A stretch of DNA of 34,418 nucleotides from Hydrogenothermus sp964516095 (GCA_964516095.1 CAZEYS010000011.1:1-34418), one strand, 5' to 3'. Shown: positions 16,531-25,568, numbered from the stretch's first letter. A program made the numbers and translations. Notes: generated from the sequence alone by a model not told the origin.

Positions 16531-17135
16531 TTTGCTCTCAAATAGATAGGTTCTAAAGGAAAGGGATCTTCTAAACTATTCTTTTCTAAGGCCAGTAAAG
16601 CACCATCCAGTGCTAAACTTGTTTTTATTTCTATAGAGTCTTCTATATCCAGATTTTTTTGTATTATTAAGTCAGCATCGTTAATAAAGCCTTCAAGTTG
16701 GGTCTTTTTAATTAAAAGATTTTCAGTTAGAGGCTTCAGATTGAGCTTACGATTATCAAACATTCTTACATACGCCTCTCCTTTTCCAGCATACACGGCA
16801 ACTAAAATTTTGCCCTTAAAACATCTGTACTTATAAGCAGCAGCGTATAAGCTTTCATAAGAATAGAGTTTTATATTAAGAGCATATGCTAAAACTTTTG
16901 CTGTAGTTATTCCAATACGAAGTCCAGTGTAAGAACCGGGCCCTTTATTAACACAGACACTTGTAAGTTGAGATTTTTGGATGTTAAGTTCTTTAAAGTT
17001 GTCATCTATAATTTTTATAAGACTTTCAGAAAAAGGTTTTGGCCTTTTATAAGATAAATTAAAAATAACATCTTTATCATCACCTATAAGGGATATTCCA
17101 AGGATATCTGAGAATGTGTCAATTGATAAAATCAT
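16527..17135 (-). CDS. tsaB: tRNA threonylcarbamoyladenosine biosynthesis protein TsaB
   Basis: Partner of TsaD in making the t6A modification at position 37 of ANN-decoding tRNAs. 202 residues, with ILSIDTFSDILGISLI at the start and the diagnostic KGPGSYTGLRIGITTAK (~63-79). The C-terminal half is divergent, as usual in this family. The ATG has GAGG about 8 bases upstream. It is convergent with rsmA, with which it shares a 4-base stop overlap, and divergent from the FlgM-like gene. Confidence 0.92.
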   Translation of the reverse strand: MILSIDTFSDILGISLIGDDKDVIFNLSYKRPKPFSESLIKIIDDNFKELNIQKSQLTSVCVNKGPGSYTGLRIGITTAKVLAYALNIKLYSYESLYAAAYKYRCFKGKILVAVYAGKGEAYVRMFDNRKLNLKPLTENLLIKKTQLEGFINDADLIIQKNLDIEDSIEIKTSLALDGALLALEKNSLEDPFPLEPIYLRAN

Positions 17136-17218
17136 ATTTTTTCCTCTACTTTAAGATTTTAATAAAAATGTCGAAAATGAAGTGTAAATTATTAGGAAAT
17201 TATTATATATGCAAAATA

Positions 17219-17437
17219 ATGGATAAAAAACAACTGGAAGAGATCTTAAAACAAAAATTAACTGACGAGGATGTTAAAAAGTTGGAAGAAATACTGTTGG
17301 AGGAAAACATGCAAAAAAGAAAAAAAATAGAAATACTAAAAAAATTAATCCGTGAAAAAAAATATAATATAGACCCTGAAAAATTAGCAGAAAAAATGTT
17401 AGAATTTTTTGAAGTAGAACAAAAAGATGATAACTAA
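17219..17437 (+). CDS. FlgM-like anti-sigma-28 factor (putative)
   Basis: A 72-residue charged helical protein. Its C-terminal half, KKIEILKKLIREKKYNIDPEKLAEKML, follows the FlgM pattern 'I..lK..I..g.Y.id.ekiAekll' that binds the flagellar sigma factor. The same frame is open from 17114, but that upstream stretch is low-complexity and overlaps tsaB; MDKKQLEE at 17219 is a more natural start. No ribosome-binding site precedes it. A TATTATATAT run at 17201-17210 sits so close that the message may be nearly leaderless. No flagellar genes are nearby, so the function rests on the motif alone. Its stop shares four bases with the opposing cysteine desulfurase. Confidence 0.65.
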   Translation: MDKKQLEEILKQKLTDEDVKKLEEILLEENMQKRKKIEILKKLIREKKYNIDPEKLAEKMLEFFEVEQKDDN

Positions 17438-18564
17438 TCAAGAGAATAAAGCATGTTAAACACTTTAGATATTATCTCAATTCCTTCGGTGATTTCTTCA
17501 GATGTGTTGTGAATACCAAAGGAAAATCTAATAGATCTTAACGCTTCCTCTTCTGAATAACCGTAAGCAAGCAAAACATGTGATGGCGTTGGTGTTCCAC
17601 TTGTACATGCAGAACCTGATGATACATATATTCCCCGTGAGCTTAAAGCTGCAATCATACTTTGAGCATCAACTTTTGGAAATATTATATTTGAAATATG
17701 GCATATTCTATCTGTATTTTTACTAACTATTTCTATGTCTGGTATTTTTTCTTTTATTGATTTTTCAAACAAATCTCTTAAGGATTTAAGTTTATCTATA
17801 AAGGAGTTTTTATTTTCAACCCACTTTTTGAAAGCAATTCCAAAAGATAAGATGCCTTCCACGTTTTGAGTGCCACTTCTAATTCCATGTTCTTGACCGC
17901 CTCCATGTAGTAGAGGAGTTATACTCTGGGTGTCTTTTACATATAGAAGACCACAGCCTTTTAATGAGTTTATCTTATGACTGGAAATGGTAAAAAAGTC
18001 TAAATCTAAACTATTAAAATCTTCTTTTAAGAAACTCTGTACAGTATCAGAAAAAAATAGAACGTCATATTCTTTACATATCCTAGAAATACTGCTAATA
18101 TCCTGAATTACTCCTGTTTCATTGTTTGCATGTATTACACAGACAAGAGCAGTTCTTTTGGAAATATTCTTTTTAAGATACTCTAAGTCAATCCTGCCGT
18201 TTTTGTCTATTTTAAGAAACTTTATTTTAAAACCATATTGTGCAAGGAATTTGGCAGGGACAAGAACAGATTTATGTTCAATTGGGGAAATGAGGATTTC
18301 TTCTTTATCTTCATCACGTTTAAATAATAATGACTTTAAAATTGTATTGTTTCCTTCTGTAGCTCCGGATGTAAAAACCAGGTTTTCTGGATTTATTTTT
18401 AGATAAGATGCAATGTCTATTCTTACCTTTTCTATCTGGTTTTTTACTTCTTGACCCAACTTATGAATAGAGTTTGGATTTGCGTAGTTATTACTTATTA
18501 AACTGGAAATATTATCTATAATTTCTTCAAAAGGCTTTGTAGTAGCTGCATTGTCAAAGTACAC
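17434..18564 (-). CDS. Cysteine desulfurase (NifS/IscS family)
   Basis: A PLP enzyme that takes sulfur from cysteine for iron-sulfur clusters and thiolation. 376 residues. It starts YFDNAATTKP; the PLP-stacking histidine is H97 (PIEHKS), the cofactor-contacting aspartate D173 (FSDTVQ), the Schiff-base lysine K197 (SSHKINSLKG), and the persulfide cysteine C320 in SSGSACTSGTPTPSH. The long loop after the cysteine fits the NifS/IscS group (class I). GTG start with AAGGGG upstream. No iscU or nifU is adjacent, so whether it serves clusters or tRNA thiolation is open. Confidence 0.93.
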   Translation of the reverse strand: MYFDNAATTKPFEEIIDNISSLISNNYANPNSIHKLGQEVKNQIEKVRIDIASYLKINPENLVFTSGATEGNNTILKSLLFKRDEDKEEILISPIEHKSVLVPAKFLAQYGFKIKFLKIDKNGRIDLEYLKKNISKRTALVCVIHANNETGVIQDISSISRICKEYDVLFFSDTVQSFLKEDFNSLDLDFFTISSHKINSLKGCGLLYVKDTQSITPLLHGGGQEHGIRSGTQNVEGILSFGIAFKKWVENKNSFIDKLKSLRDLFEKSIKEKIPDIEIVSKNTDRICHISNIIFPKVDAQSMIAALSSRGIYVSSGSACTSGTPTPSHVLLAYGYSEEEALRSIRFSFGIHNTSEEITEGIEIISKVFNMLYSLD

Positions 18565-18642
18565 TTATAAACCCCTTTAAATGTTAATGATTTATAATAA
18601 AACATAATCAATTTAATTTCTCAATACAAAGGAGGTTTTGTT

Positions 18643-19314
18643 TTGGAAAATCTGAAATTCCTTGCACCGTCTATTTTGTCTGCAGATTTTTCAAAATTAG
18701 GAGAAGAGATAAAGGTTGCACAAGAGGCTGGAGCTGATATTATTCACCTTGATGTTATGGATGGAAGATATGTTCCTAATATAACTTTCGGTATGCCTGT
18801 TATAGAAAAGCTTAGACCTTTAACAAATCTACCTTTTGATGCTCATTTGATGATAGTCGAACCTGAAAAATATGTGGATGATTTTGCCAAAGCTGGGGTA
18901 AATATGATTTCTTTTCATATGGACGCAACTATTCACAGCCATAGACTAGTAGAAAGAATAAAATCCCATGGAATAAAAGCTGGCATTGCAGTAAATCCAG
19001 CTACTCCAATTAATACCCTTGAGGAAATAATATACTATATTGATTATGTCTTAATTATGTCTGTTAATCCTGGTTTTGGAGGACAGAAATTTATTCCTGA
19101 AACTTTACATAAGGTTAGAAAATTAAAAAACTTGATGGAAAGAACAGGAAGGACTGATATATTGATAGAAATGGATGGTGGTATAAACCAGAGTAATATC
19201 ACTGAAATTTCGAAAGAAGGTGTTAATATTTTTGTAGCAGGAAGTGCTGTATTCAAAGGTGATATAACTGAGAATATAAAGCAGTTAAAAGAAAAAATGA
19301 AAATCTTTGTTTAA
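18643..19314 (+). CDS. rpe: Ribulose-phosphate 3-epimerase
   Basis: Interconverts ribulose 5-phosphate and xylulose 5-phosphate in the pentose phosphate pathway. 223 residues in a TIM barrel with LAPSILSADFSKLGEE, the metal and catalytic segments HLDVMDGRYVPNITFG, DAHLMI, MSVNPGFGGQKFIP and MDGGIN. The start is TTG with AAAGGAGG 7 bases upstream, an unusually strong site. A TATAAT at 18593-18598 may be its -10 box. First of a run continuing with def, lgt, folC and truB. Confidence 0.97.
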   Translation: MENLKFLAPSILSADFSKLGEEIKVAQEAGADIIHLDVMDGRYVPNITFGMPVIEKLRPLTNLPFDAHLMIVEPEKYVDDFAKAGVNMISFHMDATIHSHRLVERIKSHGIKAGIAVNPATPINTLEEIIYYIDYVLIMSVNPGFGGQKFIPETLHKVRKLKNLMERTGRTDILIEMDGGINQSNITEISKEGVNIFVAGSAVFKGDITENIKQLKEKMKIFV

Positions 19315-19336
19315 AAATAAGTAAGGAGTAAGCAGG

Positions 19337-19870
19337 ATGGAATACAGAATAAGAACATGGCCAGACAAAATATTAAAACAAAAAATGAAAGAGGTTGACT
19401 TTTTCGATTCTCCAAAGTTAAAAGAATACATTGATGTTATGTTTAAAAAGATGTATGAACTTGAGGGAGTAGGCCTTGCAGCAAATCAGATAGGAATTCC
19501 TTATCAGATACTTGTAATAGACACAAACACAAAAAAATACGAAGGACAGGAGAAAGAAGAAGGAGTAAAGTTGGTTCTTATAAATCCTAAAATTATAGAG
19601 AGAGAAGGAGAAATTGAGTCTACAGAGGGATGTTTAAGTTTTCCAGGGGTTCAGATAACTATTCCACGGGCTAAAAGGATAAAGGTAGTTGGAAAAAATG
19701 AGAAAGGAGAGGATATAGAAATAGATACAGATGATTTTTTAGCCATTGTTTTACAGCATGAAATAGACCATTTAAATGGAATTCCTTTTATAAATCATCT
19801 TTCTCCCTTAAAAAGAAAACTGGTATTAGATAAATACATGAAAAGCAGAAAACAAATGGCAAAGGCTTAA
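19337..19870 (+). CDS. def: Peptide deformylase
   Basis: Removes the formyl group from nascent N-terminal methionine. 177 residues with all three family motifs: GVGLAANQ (44-51), EGCLS (97-101, metal-ligand C99) and HEIDH (141-145). AAGGAG lies about 10 bases before the ATG. Often paired with fmt; here it is followed 3 bases later by lgt instead. Confidence 0.98.
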   Translation: MEYRIRTWPDKILKQKMKEVDFFDSPKLKEYIDVMFKKMYELEGVGLAANQIGIPYQILVIDTNTKKYEGQEKEEGVKLVLINPKIIEREGEIESTEGCLSFPGVQITIPRAKRIKVVGKNEKGEDIEIDTDDFLAIVLQHEIDHLNGIPFINHLSPLKRKLVLDKYMKSRKQMAKA

Positions 19871-19873
19871 GCT

Positions 19874-20653
19874 ATGTTTCCAGATTTAATAAAGATAGGC
19901 GATTTTACTATTCATACTTATGGTGTAATGGTTGCTCTTGGATTACTTGCTTCTTATCTTACAGCCCTTTACTTTGCAAAAAAAGATGGTTTAGATACAA
20001 AGAAAGTTGAAAATGTTTTTTTGTTGACAGCTTTTGGTGGAATTATAGGAGCAAGAGTTGCTTATATTATAGAACATCCACATCAGATGAATAGTTTGAT
20101 AGATTATATAGCCATATGGAAAGGAGGAATGGACTGGTTTGGGGGTTTTATAGGGGGAATTTTAATAGCACTATTCCTCATTAAGTACTATAAACTTCCT
20201 ATCTGGAAGATAGCTGATATTGCAGGTATTTCAATAATTATTGGACATGCATTTGGTAGAATTGGCTGTACCTGTGCAGGGTGTTGCTATGGAAAACCTG
20301 TCCCTGATGATTCTATTTTTAAGGATTTGGCAATAAAATTTCCACAACACCCAGATACTTCAGCACCATCTGGAATACCACTATACCCGACACAGCCAGC
20401 AGAGGCTTTAGGTAATTTTCTTATATTCTTGCTTTTATTTTTCTTGTATAAGAAAAAGAAATTTGATGGTCAGATTTTTTCTACTTATCTTGTGTTATAT
20501 GGGACAGAAAGATTTTTCCTTGAATTTTGGAGAGGGGTTACCCCTCCTCTTCCTATAATAAACCTCACATGGAACCAAATAGTCAGTATAATCATGGTTA
20601 TAAGTGGTGTTTTAATATTTATATACAGATGGAAAAAGGATGAAACTGTATAA
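19874..20653 (+). CDS. lgt: Prolipoprotein diacylglyceryl transferase
   Basis: Inner-membrane enzyme that attaches diacylglycerol to the lipobox cysteine of lipoproteins, such as the 47-residue lipoprotein at 27773. 259 residues with about seven membrane segments. Landmarks are IHTYGVMVALG near the N-terminus, GGIIGARVAYI, GGMDWFGGFIGG and HAFGRIGCTCAGCCYGKP. The last replaces the E. coli GRIGNFINGE with a cysteine-rich version common in many bacteria. It overlaps folC by 14 bases. Confidence 0.95.
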   Translation: MFPDLIKIGDFTIHTYGVMVALGLLASYLTALYFAKKDGLDTKKVENVFLLTAFGGIIGARVAYIIEHPHQMNSLIDYIAIWKGGMDWFGGFIGGILIALFLIKYYKLPIWKIADIAGISIIIGHAFGRIGCTCAGCCYGKPVPDDSIFKDLAIKFPQHPDTSAPSGIPLYPTQPAEALGNFLIFLLLFFLYKKKKFDGQIFSTYLVLYGTERFFLEFWRGVTPPLPIINLTWNQIVSIIMVISGVLIFIYRWKKDETV

Positions 20654-21869
20654 GCTTTTTGAAAAGAAAGTTTTCAACATAAATCCTGGTCTTGAAAGAA
20701 TAAGGAAAGCAAGTCAGGAAATCGGCAGTCCACATGAAAAATTAAATGCTATTTTAATAAGTGGAACAAATGGCAAAGGTTCAACTTCTGCTTTTTTAGA
20801 AAGTTTGTTTAGACATCACAATCTAAAAACAGGGATGTTTACATCTCCACATATTGTAGAAGAAAACGAGAGATGGCAAATAAACAAAATCAGCATCACC
20901 AATGAAGAACTTGAATATTACATCAAGCTGATAAAACCACTGATTGAAAAATATGAGTTGACTTATTTTGAAGCCTCTGCATTAATAGCTTTTAAATATT
21001 TTGCTGATAAGAATGTTGATATTGCCATACTGGAAGTAGGACTAGGTGGGAGATGGGATGCAACTAATATAGTGGAGCCTTTAGTTTCTACTATAACAAA
21101 TGTATCCTTTGACCACACCCATCTTCTTGGAAATACCCTTGAAAGTATTGCCTTTGAAAAGCTTGGTATAGCCAGAGAAAATGTTCCTTTGGTAATAGGT
21201 TCAAATCAGGATGTTTTATATAAAGAAGCATTAGAAAAAGGAATAAAGGAAATATATCAATACGCTAAGGATTTTTTGTTCCAGGATGTTTCTTCATCTT
21301 GCATAGATTATCAGTTTAAAAATTACAGTTTTAAAAATTTAAAATTATCTTTACTTGGACGAAGACAGCATTATAACGCTGCCACTGCATTAACTACATT
21401 CTTAGTATATGCTGAAAGATATAATATAAAACCTGTAGAAAAAAATATTCGATTAGCATTGTCTAATACATTTTTACCTGCACGGATGCAAATTTTATCT
21501 ACTGAACCTTTAATTATATTAGATGGGGCACATAATGAAGATGCTATACTAAATACATTCAAGGAGGTAAAAACTCTTTTTCCAGATAAAAAAATCAATA
21601 CTGTTTTTTCTGGTATGAAAGATAAGGATTTAGAAAATATACTGAAAATAGTAAAAGGAAACTCTCATAGGATTGTATTTACGCAAATTCCTGTTTCACG
21701 GTCTATTTCTAAAGAGAATATAAAAGATGAAACATTTGTAGAAGATATAAACAGAGCAATCAGGTTTTTGGTAAACCAAGTTAAAGAAGATGAAATTATC
21801 TTAATAACAGGTTCTTTATATCTTGCAGGAGAAGTTTTAAAAGATGGATGGAATACTACTTATAGATAA
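20640..21869 (+). CDS. folC: Bifunctional dihydrofolate synthase / folylpolyglutamate synthase
   Basis: Adds glutamate to dihydropteroate and folates. 409 residues. The ATP loop is LISGTNGKGSTSAF (~38-51), the second family motif is VSFDHTHLLGNTLESIAFEKLGI, and the C-terminal Mur-ligase-like domain shows IILDGAHNEDA. The start ATG follows AAAAAGG directly and lies inside the lgt coding sequence; it overlaps truB by 26 bases. These long overlaps suggest coupled translation. Confidence 0.96.
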   Translation: MKLYKLFEKKVFNINPGLERIRKASQEIGSPHEKLNAILISGTNGKGSTSAFLESLFRHHNLKTGMFTSPHIVEENERWQINKISITNEELEYYIKLIKPLIEKYELTYFEASALIAFKYFADKNVDIAILEVGLGGRWDATNIVEPLVSTITNVSFDHTHLLGNTLESIAFEKLGIARENVPLVIGSNQDVLYKEALEKGIKEIYQYAKDFLFQDVSSSCIDYQFKNYSFKNLKLSLLGRRQHYNAATALTTFLVYAERYNIKPVEKNIRLALSNTFLPARMQILSTEPLIILDGAHNEDAILNTFKEVKTLFPDKKINTVFSGMKDKDLENILKIVKGNSHRIVFTQIPVSRSISKENIKDETFVEDINRAIRFLVNQVKEDEIILITGSLYLAGEVLKDGWNTTYR

Positions 21870-22725
21870 ACCGCAAGGCATCACATCAAATAGAGTTGTC
21901 CAAAAGATAAAGAAACATTTAGAAAAGGAGTATAATGCCAAATTTAAAATTGGACATACAGGCACACTTGATTTTTTTGCAACAGGATTGCTTATTATTA
22001 CTATAAACAAGGCGACAAGATTGACTGAGTACTTCCAAGGTTTAGACAAAGAATATGAAGCAACTGGAGAACTTGGGAAAATAACAGATACATATGACAT
22101 AAACGGAACCATAATTGAAGAAAGAAAGTGTTCTATAGAAGAGGATAAACTGATAGAAATTATTAAGTCTTTTGAAAAAACTTATATGCAGATGCCACCT
22201 CCTTATTCTGCAAAAAGAATAAAGGGTAAAAGAGCATATCAACTTGCAAAAAAAGGTATAACGCCTTCATTAAAACCCAAAAAAGTCACAATACACCAGA
22301 TACAGATTGTAGATATAAAGCTACCTTTTTTTACAGTTCAAGTTAAATGTAGCTCAGGAACTTACATAAGAAGTCTTATTAAAGAAATTGGAGATTTAGC
22401 TGGCTGTGGAGCTTATGTCAAAACTTTAAGGAGAATTAGTGTTGATAGTTTTTCAGTAGAAAGTGCAGTTAAATTAGAAGATTTTTTAAGTTTAAATAGA
22501 AAAGAGATTGAAAACTTAATAATTCCTCTTGAAAAGTCTCTGCCGTTTTTACCGCAAATTAATTTAGACGAAGGATTTGATAGAAGGTTTATAACTGGCC
22601 AGAGATTTAGAGTTCCCCATAAAAATCCAGAAACTGTAAAAGTGTTTTACAAAGATAGATTTCTTGGAATAGGTAAAATAGATGAAAATTCAATATTACA
22701 TCCTGTTAAAGTACTTGTAATTTAA
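21844..22725 (+). CDS. truB: tRNA pseudouridine(55) synthase
   Basis: Makes pseudouridine 55 in the T loop of tRNAs. 293 residues. It begins DGILLIDKPQGITS and has the catalytic aspartate D43 in GHTGTLDFFATG. The usual motif is GTLDPxATG, so proline is replaced by phenylalanine, while the aspartate is intact. YSAKRIKGKRAYQLA and CSSGTYIRSLIKEIG match the family. AGGAG lies about 11 bases upstream. The gene starts inside folC and ends in a 4-base stop overlap (TTAA) with the opposing thiL. Confidence 0.96.
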   Translation: MDGILLIDKPQGITSNRVVQKIKKHLEKEYNAKFKIGHTGTLDFFATGLLIITINKATRLTEYFQGLDKEYEATGELGKITDTYDINGTIIEERKCSIEEDKLIEIIKSFEKTYMQMPPPYSAKRIKGKRAYQLAKKGITPSLKPKKVTIHQIQIVDIKLPFFTVQVKCSSGTYIRSLIKEIGDLAGCGAYVKTLRRISVDSFSVESAVKLEDFLSLNRKEIENLIIPLEKSLPFLPQINLDEGFDRRFITGQRFRVPHKNPETVKVFYKDRFLGIGKIDENSILHPVKVLVI

Positions 22726-23651
22726 ATATGTTCAAAACCTTTTGGTGGAAGTTCTATCATTTTATTGTTTTCTTTCAGGTGAATTCCTGTTCCCGTATCC
22801 ACATAACCTATTAAAACAGCATTTTCCAGTTTATGACTTGATGTTATTATAAGCTCGTAATCTTCACCGCCATACAAAATATAATTATACGGATTTTTGT
22901 TATACTTTTTGCAAAACTTCTCCAAAAGTGGATGAACAGGTAATTTTTCTTTTTCTATGACTATCTTTACATTACTCATGTCTGATATATGGCCAAGGTC
23001 TCCAACTAATCCATCACTTATGTCAATACATGCATTTGCACTTTTTTCTACAATTTTTTGCATATCAATCCTCGCCAGTGGTCTGGTATGTTTTTTTATA
23101 AGCTCGTACTCGAAAGGTTCGTAATCCGTCTTATCCATAAGTAAAAGTTCAAGACCCGCTCTTGATAGACCAGTTTCGCCAGTTATAAATACCATATCTT
23201 TAGGTTTGGCTGCTTTTCTGGATACAAATCTTTTTGTTATTCCTGTTAAAGACAAATCTAAAATTATACTTTCGGCTGCCGATGTATTCCCACCAATTAT
23301 GTTAAACCTATAAAAACCTGTAGCTTTTTTTATCCCCCTATATAGCCTTTTTAACCAGTTTTGCTCTAAATTTTTAGGTATTGCAATAGAAATTAGTCCC
23401 CATTTAGGAATTCCACCACATGCAACAACGTCGCTAACATTTACCGATACTAACTTCCACCCTAAATCTTCTGGAGATATTTTATCCTTTATAAAATGGT
23501 GGTTTTCTACCTGTGCATCTACTGTGAACAAAAGAAATTCTCCTTTTACCTGTACGCAGGCACAATCATCTCCAAATCCAGCAACAACATCTTTATCATC
23601 TATAGGAATAAGAGCAGTAAGTTCCTTAATTAATTCAAATTCACCTTTCAT
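22722..23651 (-). CDS. thiL: Thiamine-monophosphate kinase
   Basis: Phosphorylates thiamine monophosphate to the active diphosphate. 309 residues, with AGFGDDCACVQV near the start (metal-binding aspartates), VNVSDVVACGGIPKWGL, IIGGNTSAAES, CIDISDGLVGDLGH and LYGGEDYELI, all ThiL signatures. It overlaps the upstream solute-binding protein gene by 4 bases (ATGA) and shares its stop with truB. The thiE-like gene at 25735 may act one step earlier in the pathway. Confidence 0.96.
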   Translation of the reverse strand: MKGEFELIKELTALIPIDDKDVVAGFGDDCACVQVKGEFLLFTVDAQVENHHFIKDKISPEDLGWKLVSVNVSDVVACGGIPKWGLISIAIPKNLEQNWLKRLYRGIKKATGFYRFNIIGGNTSAAESIILDLSLTGITKRFVSRKAAKPKDMVFITGETGLSRAGLELLLMDKTDYEPFEYELIKKHTRPLARIDMQKIVEKSANACIDISDGLVGDLGHISDMSNVKIVIEKEKLPVHPLLEKFCKKYNKNPYNYILYGGEDYELIITSSHKLENAVLIGYVDTGTGIHLKENNKMIELPPKGFEHI

Positions 23652-25396
23652 TGTTTTATGTACACCATTTCTCTTTTATACCAGCCCCAAACTGTTGGAA
23701 AAACATTTTTTAATTTATTTCTTATCGCAACAAGCTCTTCAGGTGCGACTATAAATATCATAGGCTGATATTCTCCTATTATTTTAAATGCCTGTTTATA
23801 AAGCATATCTCTTTTTTTCACATCAAGTTCAACAGCAGCCTTTTTGAACAGCTGGTCTACCATTGCTTCCCACTTTGTAGCAGGTCTTTTTTGTTTTGGG
23901 TTCCACATATGAAGATGACCAGAAGAAAGCCACACATTTTGGCCAAAATATGGGTCTAAACTTCCTGTAAGACCAATGATTACTGCTTCAAAATCGTGGG
24001 AGCTCATAATTCTTGATACAAGGTTGTTAAAATCAAGGGTCTGGAAATTTACTTCTATACCTATCTTTTTTAGGTCATCTTTTAGTATGTTTCCAATTGC
24101 TTCTCTTTCTTTATTGCCAGAATTTGTGATTAGGGTGAATTCAAGTTTATGCCCTTCTTTATCATAGAGATAACCGTCTTTACCTTCTTTAAAGCCTATA
24201 GATAGAAGTAATTTTTTAGCTTTTTCCAGATTATATGGATATTTAGGATAGAAATTTTCATCGTAAAGTCTTCTATTTGCAGGAGTTACAGCAGTATATA
24301 TAGGATAAGCAAGGCCATTATAAACAAGATTTACGATGCCTTTTCTATCTACAGCATACGATATGGCCTGCCTGAACTTTACATTCTGAAACCATTTTAA
24401 TTTGTACTTAGGTATAGGTGCCTTTGGATTTTGATTGAAAACTATAAATGTTATTGATGGAGTAGCTCCTAAATTGTAAATTGTAAAATGTTTTTTATCA
24501 ACTTCTGGAATAAGCTGAGAAAGGTCTGACGGCCTTACTCCATATATATCGGTTTCTCCTGATAAGAATTTTATAAGCTGAACATCAGGGTCAGGAATGA
24601 TCTGGGCTTTTATTTTTATTATGTAAGGAAGCTTTTGACCTTTTTTATCTTTCTCCCAGTAGTACGGGTTCCTTTCATAAATTGCAACTTCACCTGGCTT
24701 ATATTTTATAAGTTTGTATGCTCCTGTGCCGATTATCTTTGAAGGGTCTGTACTGATGTTCCATGCTGAAGTGAAAGTACCGTTTTTAACATACTTTTCT
24801 AATACATGTTTTGGTAGTATTGGCTGCCCAACTGCCTGTAAAAACGGAGCAAAAGGTCTTGGGATTTTAAATTCAACGATTTTTTGAGAAATTTTCTTTA
24901 CAATAAAAGGCTTTCCATCAATAGTTAAAATATCCTTAGCCGACGTTGGTATTTTAGGATTGTAGTATATTTCATTGTATGTGAAAACAACATCGTCAGA
25001 TGTTACAGGTTTTCCATCAAACCAATATGCATCCTTTCTTATATAAAATTTCCATACAGTTCCATCTTTATTTCTCTCCCATCTTTCTGCAAGGTCTGGT
25101 TCAGGCAACAGCGTTTTTACATTTATTTTTGTTAAACCATTGAATAAATCCCCGATGACTGCTGTTGACGTTGTTTCTTCTGCCATTACAGGATTAAAAG
25201 TTTTAGCATCTCCAGAGAAAGATTTTTTTAAAATTCCTCCTTCTATTCCAATTTCAGGTTTAAACTCATCAGGGTTTACTTTTTTTATAGCTTTTTTCTC
25301 TATATTTTTTGGAGAAGGCTGAATCAGATAAAAAGGTAAAAACAGAACAATAATACTTAAAATAGCAAGGAATGTGTAAAGTATCTTATCCTTCAT
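23648..25396 (-). CDS. ABC transporter substrate-binding protein, family 5 (peptide type)
   Basis: A 582-residue extracytoplasmic binding protein of the OppA/DppA type. A membrane anchor or uncleaved signal covers residues ~5-26 with no lipobox cysteine. The mature part shows LAERWERNKDGTVWKFYIRK, WFDGKPVTSDDVVFTYNE, GTGAYKLIKYKPGE and RQAISYAVDRKGI, all typical of SBP family 5. The ligand, presumably peptides or similar, cannot be fixed. No permease or ATPase genes are adjacent, so the rest of the transporter must be elsewhere. It overlaps the Trm112-like gene by 11 bases and thiL by 4. Confidence 0.92.
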   Translation of the reverse strand: MKDKILYTFLAILSIIVLFLPFYLIQPSPKNIEKKAIKKVNPDEFKPEIGIEGGILKKSFSGDAKTFNPVMAEETTSTAVIGDLFNGLTKINVKTLLPEPDLAERWERNKDGTVWKFYIRKDAYWFDGKPVTSDDVVFTYNEIYYNPKIPTSAKDILTIDGKPFIVKKISQKIVEFKIPRPFAPFLQAVGQPILPKHVLEKYVKNGTFTSAWNISTDPSKIIGTGAYKLIKYKPGEVAIYERNPYYWEKDKKGQKLPYIIKIKAQIIPDPDVQLIKFLSGETDIYGVRPSDLSQLIPEVDKKHFTIYNLGATPSITFIVFNQNPKAPIPKYKLKWFQNVKFRQAISYAVDRKGIVNLVYNGLAYPIYTAVTPANRRLYDENFYPKYPYNLEKAKKLLLSIGFKEGKDGYLYDKEGHKLEFTLITNSGNKEREAIGNILKDDLKKIGIEVNFQTLDFNNLVSRIMSSHDFEAVIIGLTGSLDPYFGQNVWLSSGHLHMWNPKQKRPATKWEAMVDQLFKKAAVELDVKKRDMLYKQAFKIIGEYQPMIFIVAPEELVAIRNKLKNVFPTVWGWYKREMVYIKQ

Positions 25397-25568
25397 TTTT
25401 GGCGTTTAAAGGTTTAGCTTCCTCATCTATTAAAACAGGTATATCATCTACTACTTCATAGTAAACATTACAGGAGCTGCATATAAGAATATTTTTATCT
25501 TTATCGTAGTAAAGGTCTTTTTTACATCTGGGGCATACTATTATTTCAAGTAACTTTTCGTCTAACAT
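25386..25568 (-). CDS. Trm112-like zinc-ribbon protein (UPF0434/YcaR family)
   Basis: A 60-residue protein: LLEIIVCPRCKKDLYYD (C12, C15), ICSSCNVYYEV (C30, C33), DDIPVLI near the end. This is the Trm112/UPF0434 pattern. Eukaryotic and archaeal Trm112 activates methyltransferases; bacterial members have less certain roles. Two CxxC pairs suggest a zinc site. First gene of the minus-strand unit, with a short divergent gap of 66 bases to the small membrane peptide gene. Confidence 0.9.
   Translation of the reverse strand: MLDEKLLEIIVCPRCKKDLYYDKDKNILICSSCNVYYEVVDDIPVLIDEEAKPLNAKNEG

Noticed and set aside
17114..17218. Extended N-terminus of the FlgM-like gene
   Set aside because: The extra 35 codons overlap the start of tsaB, encode a low-complexity segment, and lie upstream of the likely promoter.
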